Assembly: GCA_958295495.1 (NCBI GenBank)
Contig: OY282352.1
Span: 4,032,548-4,096,547 of the forward strand
Source: an uncultured Latescibacterota bacterium
GTDB lineage: Bacteria > Latescibacterota > UBA2968 > UBA8231
Direction of reading: 5' to 3'
DNA: 64,000 nt
The notes under the pieces are model-generated. The model made no database searches and was not told the DNA's origin. It was given only the letters and a program-made list of their open reading frames with translations. Shown piece after piece: positions 25,598-34,292 of the stretch. Numbering within the stretch: position 1 is the stretch's first letter; every line of letters begins with the position of its first letter. The position numbers and the translations under genes were made by a program.

Positions 25598-27297
25598 GGA
25601 GGAGCTCCTTTAGATTGCACACCTGCGCGGTAGGTTGCCGCGACCCAAGCGGCACTCTGGGCGACTGGGGATAGGTACACCTCGGCGATGATGCCTCGGA
25701 AAAAGGTGCGGCCGCCGTCGATATGGCCGATGGTCACCGGGATGGTTGTGTGTTCCAACGGACGACCACGTGCCGGGCGCGAGGCCGCGAGCGCACCGTC
25801 TATGTAGAGCTGGATATGCGCCCCGTCGTACACCCCGGCGAGGTGGTGGACGCCGGGCGCGAGGGCTTGGTGAGCGGCAATGCTGACTGCGCCGCCGGTG
25901 GTATTGACGATGAAGCTGGGGCCGGGCACGGCCGCGCAAAGCCCGCCGTTGTGGCCCAAGTCGCTGTAGCGCAGGGAGAACGCGCCGTCTGCTCCGAGGG
26001 TGTCGTAGCGCAGGACGCGGCCGTGGGCGCGGCCGCCGTCGCGGTCGCCGCGCCAGGGAGCGGTGTAGAAATAGCGGCCATCGAACGCGCCGGCGTTGTA
26101 CGCGGTAGTGTGCAGGCCGTCGGTATAGCTGGCGTCGTGCGTGTCCCAGGCGGCTGGGTCGTCAAATGGGGCGGCCGTGTCGTAGCGCAGCCAAGTGCCG
26201 TGGAAGACGCTCTCCCCGGGCGCGGCGGCGCGGGTGAAGGGCACGTAGTATATGTAGCGTCCGTCGAAGAAGCCGCCGTCAAAGCCGCTGTTGTCCACGG
26301 GAACGTGGGTGTACCAGCTTTGCGGGTCGTCAAAAGGGCCGGCCGTATCGTAGCGCAACATCTGGCTATTGCCGTACGCGCAAAAGTAGATGTGCCGCCC
26401 GTCGAACACGGCACCGACGTTCATCTGCATCCCCACGGGGCGGGCGTCGTAGATATCCCAGCTTTGCGGATCGGCGAAATCCCCGGCGACCGCATAGCGG
26501 AGGACGTGGCCGCTGTCGAGCGGCGCGAAGTAGATGTGCTGTCCGTCAAACACAGCACCGTCGAAACAGGCCGCCTCCGGGCAGAGCTGTTGGGCGTTGA
26601 AGACGGCATAGCTCGCGGGAGCCTTCAGGGGCGCGCGCGTGTCGTAGCGGAGGATGTGGCCGCTGTTTTCGCCATCCAAACCGCCGGTTGACGACCGGGT
26701 GTAGCCCGGGCAGCAGTAGAGGTAGCGGCCATCAAAGGCGAGGCCCTGTCCCGAGTGGGGTAACTGGGCGTCGTGAGCGGCCCAAGCGGCTGGGTCTTTG
26801 AAGTCGGCTTGGGTGTCGTAGCGCAAGAGCCGCGAGTGGTGGACAATGCCGTCGTCGCGGGGATTGAAGTATGCGTAGCGGCCGTCAAAAGCCCCGCCGT
26901 AGAAGCCCGCAGTGTGTAGGCCGTCGGTGTAGCTGGCGTCGTGAGCGGCCCAAGCGGCTGGGTCTTTGAAGTCGGCTTGGGTGTCGAGGCGGAGGACGCG
27001 GCCGTGGACGGAAGTGCGCTCCTGCTGGTCGCGGATGGGGCAGAAGTATGCGTAGCGGCCGTCGAATACCGCGCCGAAGTAGCCTTGGGTCACCAAGCCG
27101 TCGGTGTGGCCGGCGTCATAGGCGGAGAAGGCGTCGAACGCGGCGCGGGGCCGCCACTGCGCCGCGAGCGTCTGCATGGCTTCGGCGCGGTCCGTGTAGG
27201 TTTCGGCCCAAGCGGCGACCGTCAGGGTTTTGTCGAGGGGGCGGTTGAGCGCGAAGAAGGAGTTGAAGCGGATGCGGTATTCCGGGGCTTTGGACAT
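25594..27297 (-). CDS. Seven-bladed beta-propeller apparently nested in a LamG domain
   Basis: A 567-residue protein without a signal peptide. The centre has seven repeats of about 55-60 residues, each with GxxFDGR(Y/H)xYxxP; most are followed by LRYDT...F(K/D)DP(A/Q)(A/S)W. I count FDGRYAYFCP, FDGRYAYFNP, FDGRYLYCCP, FDGQHIYFAP, FDGRHIYFCA, FDGRYIYYVP and FDGRYFYTAP. The N-terminus (LDKTLTVAAWAETYTD...TLAAQWRP) is the first strand pair of a LamG/ConA-like domain, and the C-terminus (FSLRYSDLG...GVHHLAGVYDGAHIQLYIDGAL...FRGIIAEVYL) is the rest of the same domain. It is coupled to a Gfo/Idh gene. Sugar binding is inference. Confidence 0.7.
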   Translation of the reverse strand: MSKAPEYRIRFNSFFALNRPLDKTLTVAAWAETYTDRAEAMQTLAAQWRPRAAFDAFSAYDAGHTDGLVTQGYFGAVFDGRYAYFCPIRDQQERTSVHGRVLRLDTQADFKDPAAWAAHDASYTDGLHTAGFYGGAFDGRYAYFNPRDDGIVHHSRLLRYDTQADFKDPAAWAAHDAQLPHSGQGLAFDGRYLYCCPGYTRSSTGGLDGENSGHILRYDTRAPLKAPASYAVFNAQQLCPEAACFDGAVFDGQHIYFAPLDSGHVLRYAVAGDFADPQSWDIYDARPVGMQMNVGAVFDGRHIYFCAYGNSQMLRYDTAGPFDDPQSWYTHVPVDNSGFDGGFFDGRYIYYVPFTRAAAPGESVFHGTWLRYDTAAPFDDPAAWDTHDASYTDGLHTTAYNAGAFDGRYFYTAPWRGDRDGGRAHGRVLRYDTLGADGAFSLRYSDLGHNGGLCAAVPGPSFIVNTTGGAVSIAAHQALAPGVHHLAGVYDGAHIQLYIDGALAASRPARGRPLEHTTIPVTIGHIDGGRTFFRGIIAEVYLSPVAQSAAWVAATYRAGVQSKGAPP

Positions 27298-27996
27298 GGG
27301 CTAGTTGCGTCTATTACCTCAGCGTTTTGCACACTTTCGGCCTCATTCGGCGGTTAATACCACTGATGAGCATTGTGGTTGCAGGCAAAACTTAAGTCTT
27401 GGGTGAAAATATGGTGCTCCACTAAGCAGCACTCGACGCGGTCGCGGGTGTAGTCCAAACCCGGTCGGTCGGAGGCTACACAGATATAGGCAATTCAGAC
27501 GAGAAACGAAAGCCTCCAATTTCCCCAAATGGCATTTTCCCGGCTAATTTGCCCGATAGTCGGCCAACGCGCTGGGACTGGCCACTGGCGATCCCGAATT
27601 GCACCAAGCAGCGCCGCATGACGCGGCCTGCGTAGTTGCAAAATGTGAGGATGTGCGGATTTGTACTGCTGATTTATTTAATTTTTATTTTATATTACTG
27701 ACGTTACGCACGGGGCCAGCCCGACCGGGGATTCACTGGATTCCCGCGTGTGCGGGCAATGACGACCTACTGACCGCCGGAAGCGACAGACGCTACATCA
27801 GGCTGCGTAACCTATGTAACTATGTATCTACTTTTTTTCTCGAGGAGCTTGGCGAGGAATGTGCTAATTAACGCGGTAGAGTTTGACATTTTGTCCATCA
27901 ATAAACGCCAGAGGAGCTGAAAATCTCATGGCTGGATCCCCTGAAACGAGAACTGCGAGCGTTGCCGATGCTGTTGGCGGGACTGAGGATTAGGTA
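27298..27996. other. 699-base intergenic region without a supported gene
   Basis: It lies between the divergent propeller and GH5 genes. I see no convincing coding sequence. One 90-codon frame (27599-27871) includes IHWIPACAGND, the signature translation of a common dispersed palindrome rather than a protein. The stretch 27650-27720 is AT-rich. Just before the GH5 gene a short frame reads KISWLDPLKRELRALPMLLAG, possibly a gene tail. Confidence 0.5.
27727..27764. repeat. Dispersed palindrome of the 'HWIPACAG' type
   Basis: GGATTCACTGGATTCCCGCG followed by TGTGCGGGCAATGACG: CCCGC pairs with GCGGG over a small loop, and the flanks match a widespread REP-like element that translates as IHWIPACAGND. 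Only one clear copy is seen in this window. Confidence 0.6.
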
Positions 27997-29949
27997 ATGC
28001 GAAAAGTTTGTCTCGTGCTTTTGTGTTGGACCGCCGTTGCGGTGAGTGCCGAGGCCCCGTTCCAGCGGGGCGTCAACCTGACCAATTGGCTACAAGTGCC
28101 CGGTGCTCAGCACGTGCATTTTGCCAAGTTTGGCCGCGCCGACCTCGCGCACATCCAACAGCTCGGCTGCGACGTGGTGCGCCTGCCGATTAATCTGCAC
28201 GCCATGACCAGCGGCCCGCCGGACTACCGCATTGACCCCTTGCTCTACTTCTTTCTCGATCAAATCGCGGATTGGGCCGACGAACTGGGGCTGCATCTGA
28301 TCTTGGACAACCACACGTTTGATCCGGCGGTGAGCACCTCACCGGACGTCGGCGACGTGCTGGTGCCGGTGTGGACCCAACTCGCCGCGCACTTTGCCGC
28401 GCATCCGGCCCAGCTTTACTACGAAATCCTCAACGAGCCGCACGGCATTAGCGACGCGGCTTGGAACGCGATCCAGCAGCAGGTAATCGACGCGGTTCGG
28501 CAGGTTGATCAGCAGCACGCGATTGTCGTTGGCCCGTCCAACTGGAACAGCTTCCGCAACCTGCACCGGATGCCGGTGTTTGCCGACGACAACCTCGTGT
28601 ACACGTTTCACTTCTACGAGCCTTTCGTCTTTACCCACCAAGGTGCTAGCTGGTCCAATCCCTCCTTGGTGCCGCTGCGCGGTGTGCCCTTTCCCTACGA
28701 GCGGGCGCGCATGCCGGCGTTGCCCCCGTCCTTGTTGGGGACTTGGGTCGGCACTGCACTGGGCAACTACAGCCAAGAGGGCACCATCGCGCAGGTGCGC
28801 CTATTGATCGACGAGGCTGCGGCCTTTCAGAAAGATCGTGGGGTGCCCCTGTTTTGCGGGGAGTTTGGGGTGTACAGCCCCAACAGCGACAACAGCGACC
28901 GCGTCTTGTGGTACGAGGTGGTGCGGCAACACTTGGAGGACCGGGGCCTCGCGTGGACGATTTGGGACTATCGCGGCGGTTTTGGGCTGTTCGAGCGCGG
29001 GTCGAGCGAGTTGTTCGAGTTTGACCTGAACGTGCCGCTGTTGGAGGCATTGGGGCTGAACGTGCCGCCGCAGCGAGATTTTGTGGCCGAGCCGGACCAG
29101 CAGGGTTTCGTGCTCTACGACGACTTCCTCGGCCCGCATATCGTCGAGTCCAACCACCTTAGTGAAGGCACGGTCGATTACTATGCTGAAGAAGACCCAG
29201 CGGTGGGCCGCTACTGCATGCGCTGGACCGAGGTGCCGCTCTACGGGTTCATTGGCTTCGACTTCAAGCCCTTCAAGGATCTGTCCGCGTTGGCCGCGAC
29301 GGGCTATGCGGTCGAGTTCTGGGTGCGAGGGGATACCCCGGGGTCGTCGTTTGATATCCGCTTGGTCGATACGGATACGGCAGACCCGGACGACCACCCT
29401 TGGCGCATGCGCTATACGATAGATGAGCAGGTGGCCGCTTGGGACGGTGCGTGGCATAAGGTGCGGGTGCCGCTTGGCGACTTCGCCGAGCACGGGGCTT
29501 GGGAGAATGAGTGGTTCAATCCGCTCGGTGCGTTCGACTGGCAGGCCAGCGATCGCTTTGACATCGTGGCCGAGCACCATCCCTTAGACGGGATCCAGTT
29601 CTGGTTCGACGAGTTGCGGATTGTGGGACCGGCGCTGACGGCCGTGCGCCACGAGGCCGCGTCGCAGCCAGCCGCGCTGGCGTTGGCCGCCAATTATCCC
29701 AACCCGTTCAACGCAGCGACTGCGATCCGCTACGCGCTGCCGGCCGCCGGGCCGGTGCATCTCGCAGTCTATGCGCTGAACGGCCAGCAGGTACGGACGC
29801 TGGTGCAGGGGGTGGTGGCCCCGGGGTGGCACGTGGCGCGCTGGGATGGGCGCGACGATGTGGGGCGGGCGGTGGCCAGCGGCGTGTACTTATATCGCTT
29901 GGACGCAGTGGGTGGGGTGCGGACCGGGAAGATGACGTTGGTGCGCTGA
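27997..29949 (+). CDS. Secreted GH5 cellulase-like glycosidase with C-terminal FlgD-like sorting module
   Basis: A 650-residue exported enzyme. It has a signal peptide (MRKVCLVLLCWTAVAVSAEA), then a GH5 TIM barrel (about residues 22-360) with GVNLTNWL, DVVRLPIN, LILDNH, the acid/base glutamate in YEILNEPHG and the nucleophile glutamate in PLFCGEFGVY. A jelly-roll carbohydrate-binding-like region follows (about 370-540). The last 85 residues are a FlgD-like Ig module starting AANYPNPFNAATAIRYALP and ending GKMTLVR, as in many surface proteins of Latescibacteria and KSB1-type phyla. It should cut beta-glucans or mannans outside the cell. The ATG at 27997 gives the signal peptide. Confidence 0.9.
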   Translation: MRKVCLVLLCWTAVAVSAEAPFQRGVNLTNWLQVPGAQHVHFAKFGRADLAHIQQLGCDVVRLPINLHAMTSGPPDYRIDPLLYFFLDQIADWADELGLHLILDNHTFDPAVSTSPDVGDVLVPVWTQLAAHFAAHPAQLYYEILNEPHGISDAAWNAIQQQVIDAVRQVDQQHAIVVGPSNWNSFRNLHRMPVFADDNLVYTFHFYEPFVFTHQGASWSNPSLVPLRGVPFPYERARMPALPPSLLGTWVGTALGNYSQEGTIAQVRLLIDEAAAFQKDRGVPLFCGEFGVYSPNSDNSDRVLWYEVVRQHLEDRGLAWTIWDYRGGFGLFERGSSELFEFDLNVPLLEALGLNVPPQRDFVAEPDQQGFVLYDDFLGPHIVESNHLSEGTVDYYAEEDPAVGRYCMRWTEVPLYGFIGFDFKPFKDLSALAATGYAVEFWVRGDTPGSSFDIRLVDTDTADPDDHPWRMRYTIDEQVAAWDGAWHKVRVPLGDFAEHGAWENEWFNPLGAFDWQASDRFDIVAEHHPLDGIQFWFDELRIVGPALTAVRHEAASQPAALALAANYPNPFNAATAIRYALPAAGPVHLAVYALNGQQVRTLVQGVVAPGWHVARWDGRDDVGRAVASGVYLYRLDAVGGVRTGKMTLVR

Positions 29950-29952
29950 GGC

Positions 29953-30042
29953 TTGGAGCTCAGCCACCGACGGGACTTTCGCTGGCTGAGCGGCATGATG
30001 GGCTTGCTGTTGACGGTGGCCATTAAGGTCTTTTCGGGCTAG
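29953..30042 (+). pseudogene. C-terminal fragment of a small membrane protein
   Basis: A 29-codon frame without its own start: LELSHRRDFRWLSGMMG then LLLTVAIKVFSG. The shape (charged helix, then a terminal membrane segment) is like the tail of DUF1640-type coiled-coil proteins. It begins directly after the GH5 stop, so it is probably debris. The rest of the gap up to 30147 shows nothing. Confidence 0.3.
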
Positions 30043-30147
30043 CCGAAACTGTTACCGTACTTCCACAAATCCCCCTACGAATTTCTAGTATTGCAAAAGC
30101 AGGTCATGCGCGGGGCAGCGGCGAGGCAGCCGACGCGGTGCAGATTC

Positions 30148-31617
30148 CTACTCAGTACGTCGTGCATCCTTGCGGTCTTCCAGCCAGTAGGAGTATAGCC
30201 GCGCTTGGTGCAGGTAGAACTTGAGACGCACAGGTTGTTCAAATACCAAGTCGTGCGGGTGTTTCCACACGTATTTGGCCCGCAGGCTGTCGCCGGTGAA
30301 GGGCGGCGGCTCTTCCCCGGGCACCCAGAAGCCAAGATGGGGCCTGCCGGTCTCGGCGTCTTGGATCTCGGCGTAGATTTCGCCCCAGCGGGCGTCGGCG
30401 TTGAGGTAGAGGTCTTGGCCGCGCCAGTGGAAGGGATGGGTGACGAGGGTGGCGATTTCGTGGCCGTCGATGGAGACGAAGCGGTCGGGCGGCAGCTTGG
30501 CCAAGCAGAGTGCGCCCGAGTCGGCGAAGTGGTGCTCTGCTACCCCGAGCCGGAACAGCTCCTTGCAGCGGTTGAAGCGCCGGTACATCTCCACGCTGCC
30601 CGGCATTCGCAGGGCGTTGTAGTAAATCCAAATCTCGCCATTTTCGCGCACCAGCGGCGCACCGGCCATGAGCAGCTGGCTGGTGCCGTAGTTTTCCCCG
30701 TCAAAGGGTTCGATGCCGATAAAGGGCGTGCGGTCGGCCACGCGATCCCAAGTGTGCAGGTCGCGCGAGACAGCCATTTCAATCTGGTTGATGCGGGTGA
30801 AGTTGGTGGCTGGCGGCGGAATGGCACCGATGGGATTGAAAACGGTGGGGAAGCCGATGTACAGGCCCTGATAGGGCATGACGGCCATGTTGTAGATCTC
30901 GGCGTGGTAGTCTTGGTCATCGACGATTGGCGGGGTGATGTACGCTGGGTCGTCGATGATGGTGCGGACGCGCTGGCGGCAGTTTTCCCAGTCGGTTTCG
31001 TCGGCGTGGAAGATGAGCTCGGGCTTCGTGAAGTGGTCGAAGTTGCGGCTGGTCGCCAGCCAGACCGAGCGGCCCCACTTGGTGGGCTGCTTGACCAAGG
31101 CGAGGTATTGCTCGGTATAGGGGTCATGCGCGAACTGGGACTCGTCTTGGCTGGGGATGAAGGTGCTGGGAAGCGGGGTCCAGGCAAAGCCATCGGGCGA
31201 GACTGCGCCGCAGCGGCCGCGGCCGTCGGGTGCGTCGAACAGGGCCTTGTAGCGGCGGCCGGGGTCTGGGTCGCGCTCGTCGCGGACGATGTGGTACAGG
31301 CCCGGGCCGTTGGGGTCGCAGGCGATGTTGTTGTCTTTGCTGCCGTTCCATTCGTAGAGCCCGAGGGAGGGTTGTTCCCAGTGCTCGCCGTCGCGGGAGA
31401 TGGCCAAGCGGGCGTGCGGGCCGTTGTACCACCATTCGTAGCGCGCCTCGTCCGGGTTCCACAAGGGCGCACTGCGGCTCTGGATGCCGCCGGTGATGAG
31501 GGGACCGCACCTTTTGGGAGAGTGCAGGGTGCGGGTGGTGCCTTGTTCAGAGCTTAGGGCGCGGCTGTCGAGGAAGAGCTGGCGGTGCTTTTTGGGGTTG
31601 ATGAGAGGGGTGGACAT
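30148..31617 (-). CDS. Glycosyl hydrolase-like five-bladed propeller protein (GH43/GH32 fold)
   Basis: A 489-residue protein without a signal peptide. Repeated propeller signatures include SRSAPLWNPDEARYEWWYNG, RLAISRDGEHWEQPSLGL, GAVSPDGFAWTPLPS, WLATSRNFDHFTKPELI, EMAVSRDLHTWDRV and a C-terminal beta-sandwich (LNADARWGEIYAEIQD). The motif 'SxDGxxW' repeated in a five-bladed fold is usual for GH32/GH43/GH68-like proteins of Planctomycetes and Poribacteria whose activity is mostly uncharacterised. It probably acts on oligosaccharides in the cytoplasm. It faces the GH5 gene tail-to-tail. Confidence 0.75.
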   Translation of the reverse strand: MSTPLINPKKHRQLFLDSRALSSEQGTTRTLHSPKRCGPLITGGIQSRSAPLWNPDEARYEWWYNGPHARLAISRDGEHWEQPSLGLYEWNGSKDNNIACDPNGPGLYHIVRDERDPDPGRRYKALFDAPDGRGRCGAVSPDGFAWTPLPSTFIPSQDESQFAHDPYTEQYLALVKQPTKWGRSVWLATSRNFDHFTKPELIFHADETDWENCRQRVRTIIDDPAYITPPIVDDQDYHAEIYNMAVMPYQGLYIGFPTVFNPIGAIPPPATNFTRINQIEMAVSRDLHTWDRVADRTPFIGIEPFDGENYGTSQLLMAGAPLVRENGEIWIYYNALRMPGSVEMYRRFNRCKELFRLGVAEHHFADSGALCLAKLPPDRFVSIDGHEIATLVTHPFHWRGQDLYLNADARWGEIYAEIQDAETGRPHLGFWVPGEEPPPFTGDSLRAKYVWKHPHDLVFEQPVRLKFYLHQARLYSYWLEDRKDARRTE

Positions 31618-31653
31618 GGTGTTTTTGGCTCCTGTGTGTGGTGGCCATCGGTA

Positions 31654-31926
31654 TCAGATGTCGCCCATAGCGTACTCCCGAATATTCACTTCCGTTCGCT
31701 GGATAGCATAGCCGTTTTTATTAATTTGTCTCAGAATTTTGTCAACGTTCGCCCCAATCCGCTTCTCCCCAGGCCTGATATCAAGGTGCTTAAATTCCAC
31801 GAGTTCCCCGAGCTTGTTGCGAATGTTGGCCGGAACACTGTCCGCGTCTTTCTCTATAGGAACGACGAGAAAGGTAAATTTACCTGGTACTTGAGGCGTT
31901 CGTGCTTTGAAAATTTTTACGTGCAT
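31654..31926 (-). CDS. Small YcgL-like protein (90 aa)
   Basis: The product has the size and pattern of the YcgL fold: FTFLVVPIEKDADSVPANI, then a central FKHLDI, then ANVDKILRQINKNGYAIQ. YcgL proteins have the same 'S/R-VP...L...L...I...G-Y-Q' spacing, but identity looks low. The gene lies 17 bases after the stop of the DUF6602-like gene on the same strand, so it is the third gene of that operon. Function unknown. Confidence 0.45.
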   Translation of the reverse strand: MHVKIFKARTPQVPGKFTFLVVPIEKDADSVPANIRNKLGELVEFKHLDIRPGEKRIGANVDKILRQINKNGYAIQRTEVNIREYAMGDI

Positions 31927-32258
31927 AACGATACCTCTCGCGGTTAGAGCATTTGGTGCTTATCGAAAAACGATCTAGCTACGTAGTTTCCTGTGTCCGG
32001 CAAAGCCCACCGCGTATTCATCCAAGTAAGCATATGCACAAACATCAAGAACAAGTTGTTGGTCTTCTGGCTGAGAAATGTCCATTCGTGATCGGCCGCA
32101 CCTTTTTTAACGGGCATAGCCGGAAAGGCATCTATCCTCCATACGACTCCTGCGCCGAGGATCACTATCATATCTACCATTTGCGCGGAGGCTACGGTCA
32201 AATCCGCTGCGATTTTGGGTAGCCATGTGGCGACTTTTTGCACATCAATGCTTTTATA

Positions 32259-32321
32259 TACTAAGAGATAGTTTTTGATGGGCACTTGTACTCCTGTACG
32301 AGGGATGTAGGATCGCTCTAA
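32259..32321. repeat. 63-bp direct repeat, left of IS copy 2
   Basis: TACTAAGAGATAGTTTTTGA through GGATCGCTCTAA is identical to 33484-33546 on the other side of the IS. The last four bases CTAA are shared with the IS end, so the duplicated target is 59 to 63 bases. Both copies lie in the DUF6602-like coding region. Confidence 0.95.
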
Positions 32322-33483
32322 GTACACGACAGTAAGCTAAGTTGTGGTACAGCCCCGATTTAGGTTTATTTGTAATCGCTGAAGATTGCCTCTAAATCCT
32401 ACATACAGGAGCTGTACCATGCTTATTCATACGCTAAAGAAAGCCCTCACGCAAGGGTCGGTATCTCTCACGCGCCATCGTATCGACCTGATCAGTCGAT
32501 TGGTGTGTGGGCTGATTCAAGTGCGTTCGGTCAATATGAAAAAACTCGCGTGTAGTCTGTCGGGTCGCGCCCAAATCGATAGTCACTATCGCCGTCTCCA
32601 GCGTTTTTTCAGTAGTGCTGTTTCGCCGTCGGTGTTTACGCAGTTGATTGTATCCAAGGTCGTTCGCCCCGGCCAACAACAGCTCTTAGCTATGGATCGC
32701 ACCCATTGGCGATTGGGTCGCACCGATCTGAATGTGTTGTGTGTCGGCTTAGTCTATCAGGGGGTCTCGATACCGTTGGCATATCAGTCGTTGCAAAAGC
32801 CGGGCAACTCCAACACCTCAGAGCGCAAGCGCCTCCTGACGAAGGTATTGGCCTACCTTGATCCCCGCGTATGCTGCTTAGTCGCTGACCGCGAGTTTAT
32901 CGGTCGAGCGTGGTTTGCTTTTTTGCTAGAGCAGCAGGTCGATTTTGTCATCCGTCTGCGCGGCAATACATCGCTTACGCTCGACGATGGCCGGCAACGG
33001 TATGGGGCTACTTTTAATGCACGGATGCCGAGAGGTACGACCCGATTCTACCCACAGACGACCCTCTATGACGGCTTGACCCTGAACGTGGTGTGTCACC
33101 GCCCCATCCGCGGCGAGCGCATCCTACTCATCACCAACCGAACCGACCTCCAACAGGTGCTAGCCGTCTATGGCCAACGCTGGGCTATTGAGACGACGTT
33201 TGCTTGTTTGAAATCGAGAGGATTTAATCTCGAAGACACCCATTTGACCCACCCGTCCCGCTTGCACCTACTGCTGGGACTGCTGGCGTGGACGCTGCTA
33301 TGGGCACTGTTGGTAGGACGGCGGTTGCATCAGAGAAAACCCATCCCCATAAAAAAACATGGACGACCAGCCATAAGCCTCTTTCGAAAAGGGTTGGACC
33401 AACTCACACAAATCATACACCAAACACGGGAGCAACCTAAACACAACCGACAATATCAACACATTTTACTGTCGTGTACTTAG
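32318..33483 (+). mobile_element. IS4-like insertion sequence, copy 2 (apparently intact)
   Basis: An 1166-base element with terminal inverted repeats CTAAGTACACGACAGTAA...TTACTGTCGTGTACTTAG and one intact transposase gene. It is inserted in the DUF6602-like gene and lies in inverse orientation to copy 1, 15.6 kb away. The sequence difference from copy 1 is a few percent at sight, so the copies are not from the same recent event. Confidence 0.95.
32419..33483 (+). CDS. IS4-family DDE transposase
   Basis: A 354-residue transposase. AGGAG stands nine bases before the ATG at 32419. The DDE catalytic residues lie in AMDRTHWRL, LVADREFIGRAW and YGQRWAIETTFACLKSRGFNLED, the last being the family's Y-(2)-R-(3)-E-(6)-K-like signature. 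The stop codon TAG is part of the right terminal repeat. The C-terminal region RRLHQRKPIPIKKHGRPAISLF is typical of this IS4 subgroup. Compared with copy 1, the N-terminal 45 residues are in frame. Confidence 0.93.
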   Translation: MLIHTLKKALTQGSVSLTRHRIDLISRLVCGLIQVRSVNMKKLACSLSGRAQIDSHYRRLQRFFSSAVSPSVFTQLIVSKVVRPGQQQLLAMDRTHWRLGRTDLNVLCVGLVYQGVSIPLAYQSLQKPGNSNTSERKRLLTKVLAYLDPRVCCLVADREFIGRAWFAFLLEQQVDFVIRLRGNTSLTLDDGRQRYGATFNARMPRGTTRFYPQTTLYDGLTLNVVCHRPIRGERILLITNRTDLQQVLAVYGQRWAIETTFACLKSRGFNLEDTHLTHPSRLHLLLGLLAWTLLWALLVGRRLHQRKPIPIKKHGRPAISLFRKGLDQLTQIIHQTREQPKHNRQYQHILLSCT

Positions 33484-33546
33484 TACTAAGAGATAGTTTT
33501 TGATGGGCACTTGTACTCCTGTACGAGGGATGTAGGATCGCTCTAA
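33484..33546. repeat. 63-bp direct repeat, right of IS copy 2
   Basis: Exact second copy of 32259-32321. It encodes, on the minus strand, the same 21 residues (LERSYIPRTGV...YLLV) of the split DUF6602-like gene. Confidence 0.95.
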
Positions 33547-33923
33547 TTGACCGTGTTCTATGGCTACTTCGCATACCCTTATCAGTCCATCTCGCGTAAG
33601 CTCCGACTTGGTCTCGATCGTTGCCATTACACCCTCTGCCAAGTAAGCCGCATTGCCTGTTGAATAGCTGATTTTGGGTAGGTCTCGTCGATACAGAACT
33701 ACATCAACTTGCGCTCTGTATTCTCCCTTCGTCGGTGCCGGTCGAGAGTCCGCATCAATGAGTTCGCCTTGGCCTACCTCCAACGTCCCCGGAACATGTC
33801 CTTCGAGGAAATCTCGGACAAACCACTCCCTCGGCCCCCCTCGCAAGTTAGGATGACCTGCATTCTGGGCGGCCTTACTTTGGGCGATCAGTACTTGTTC
33901 GACTGCATTGAGATGCGCTTCGA

Positions 33924-34292
33924 TCATGTTCGCACTTCGCTAGAGCCTTTTAAGTTTATATTATTGGCCTCCAGAAAGGTATCTACCTCATTGAATGCAG
34001 TAAAAAACAATGGCGTTCCCGCAAATGATAAGGGAGACACCGGGCCGGTTGTCATAAACGAGTATTGTCGCGATTTCAAATCAAACGCACTATGTGGATC
34101 GCGGAATGATTGATATAGTTTAAGCACATTTTGGTCTCCTCCTATAAGATCTTTCAATGCCAAAAATTCCGTACCCATTGATAATCCGAAGCCGAAAAAA
34201 TTAATCCGCAACTGAGAAATGATTTCCCGATGGAGGCTAGACAATGTCTGGCTAATGTATCCTAATATCCGGTTGATTCGACAGACGCGCAA
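33924..34292 (-). CDS. Hypothetical protein (122 aa), first gene of the DUF6602 operon
   Basis: Not recognised. It probably starts at TTG 34292, because GGAGGAG lies just upstream and no better start exists. Visible sequence: LHREIISQLRINFFGFGLSMGTEFLALKDLIGG, then DLKSRQYSFMTTGPVSPL. It is soluble and lacks membrane segments. Its stop overlaps the start of the DUF6602-like gene (ATGA), so they are coupled. GC content is lower than in the metabolic genes, like the rest of this operon. The 155 bases upstream to 34447 hold no other gene. Confidence 0.55.
   Translation of the reverse strand: MRVCRINRILGYISQTLSSLHREIISQLRINFFGFGLSMGTEFLALKDLIGGDQNVLKLYQSFRDPHSAFDLKSRQYSFMTTGPVSPLSFAGTPLFFTAFNEVDTFLEANNINLKGSSEVRT

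Larger units (their letters stand above)
31944..33927 (-). pseudogene. DUF6602-like protein gene split by an IS element
   Basis: The 5' part (33927 to about 33484) encodes GGPREWFVRDFLEGHVPGTLEVGQGELID...QVDVVLYRRDLPKI and ends in LERSYIPRTGVQVPIKNYLLV. The 3' part (32321 to 31944) repeats LERSYIPRTGVQVPIKNYLLV and goes on YKSIDVQKVATWLPKI to KHQML. Removing the IS and one copy of the 63-base repeat restores one open frame of about 250 residues. REWFVRDFL, VDVVLY and TIETKSEL suggest the DUF6602 family, which has a PD-(D/E)XK-like core. Its ATG overlaps the upstream gene (ATGA). Inactive in this form. Confidence 0.8.

Noticed and set aside
27599-27871. 90-codon ORF containing IHWIPACAGND
   Set aside because: This is the translation of a widespread palindromic repeat, often mis-annotated as a protein.
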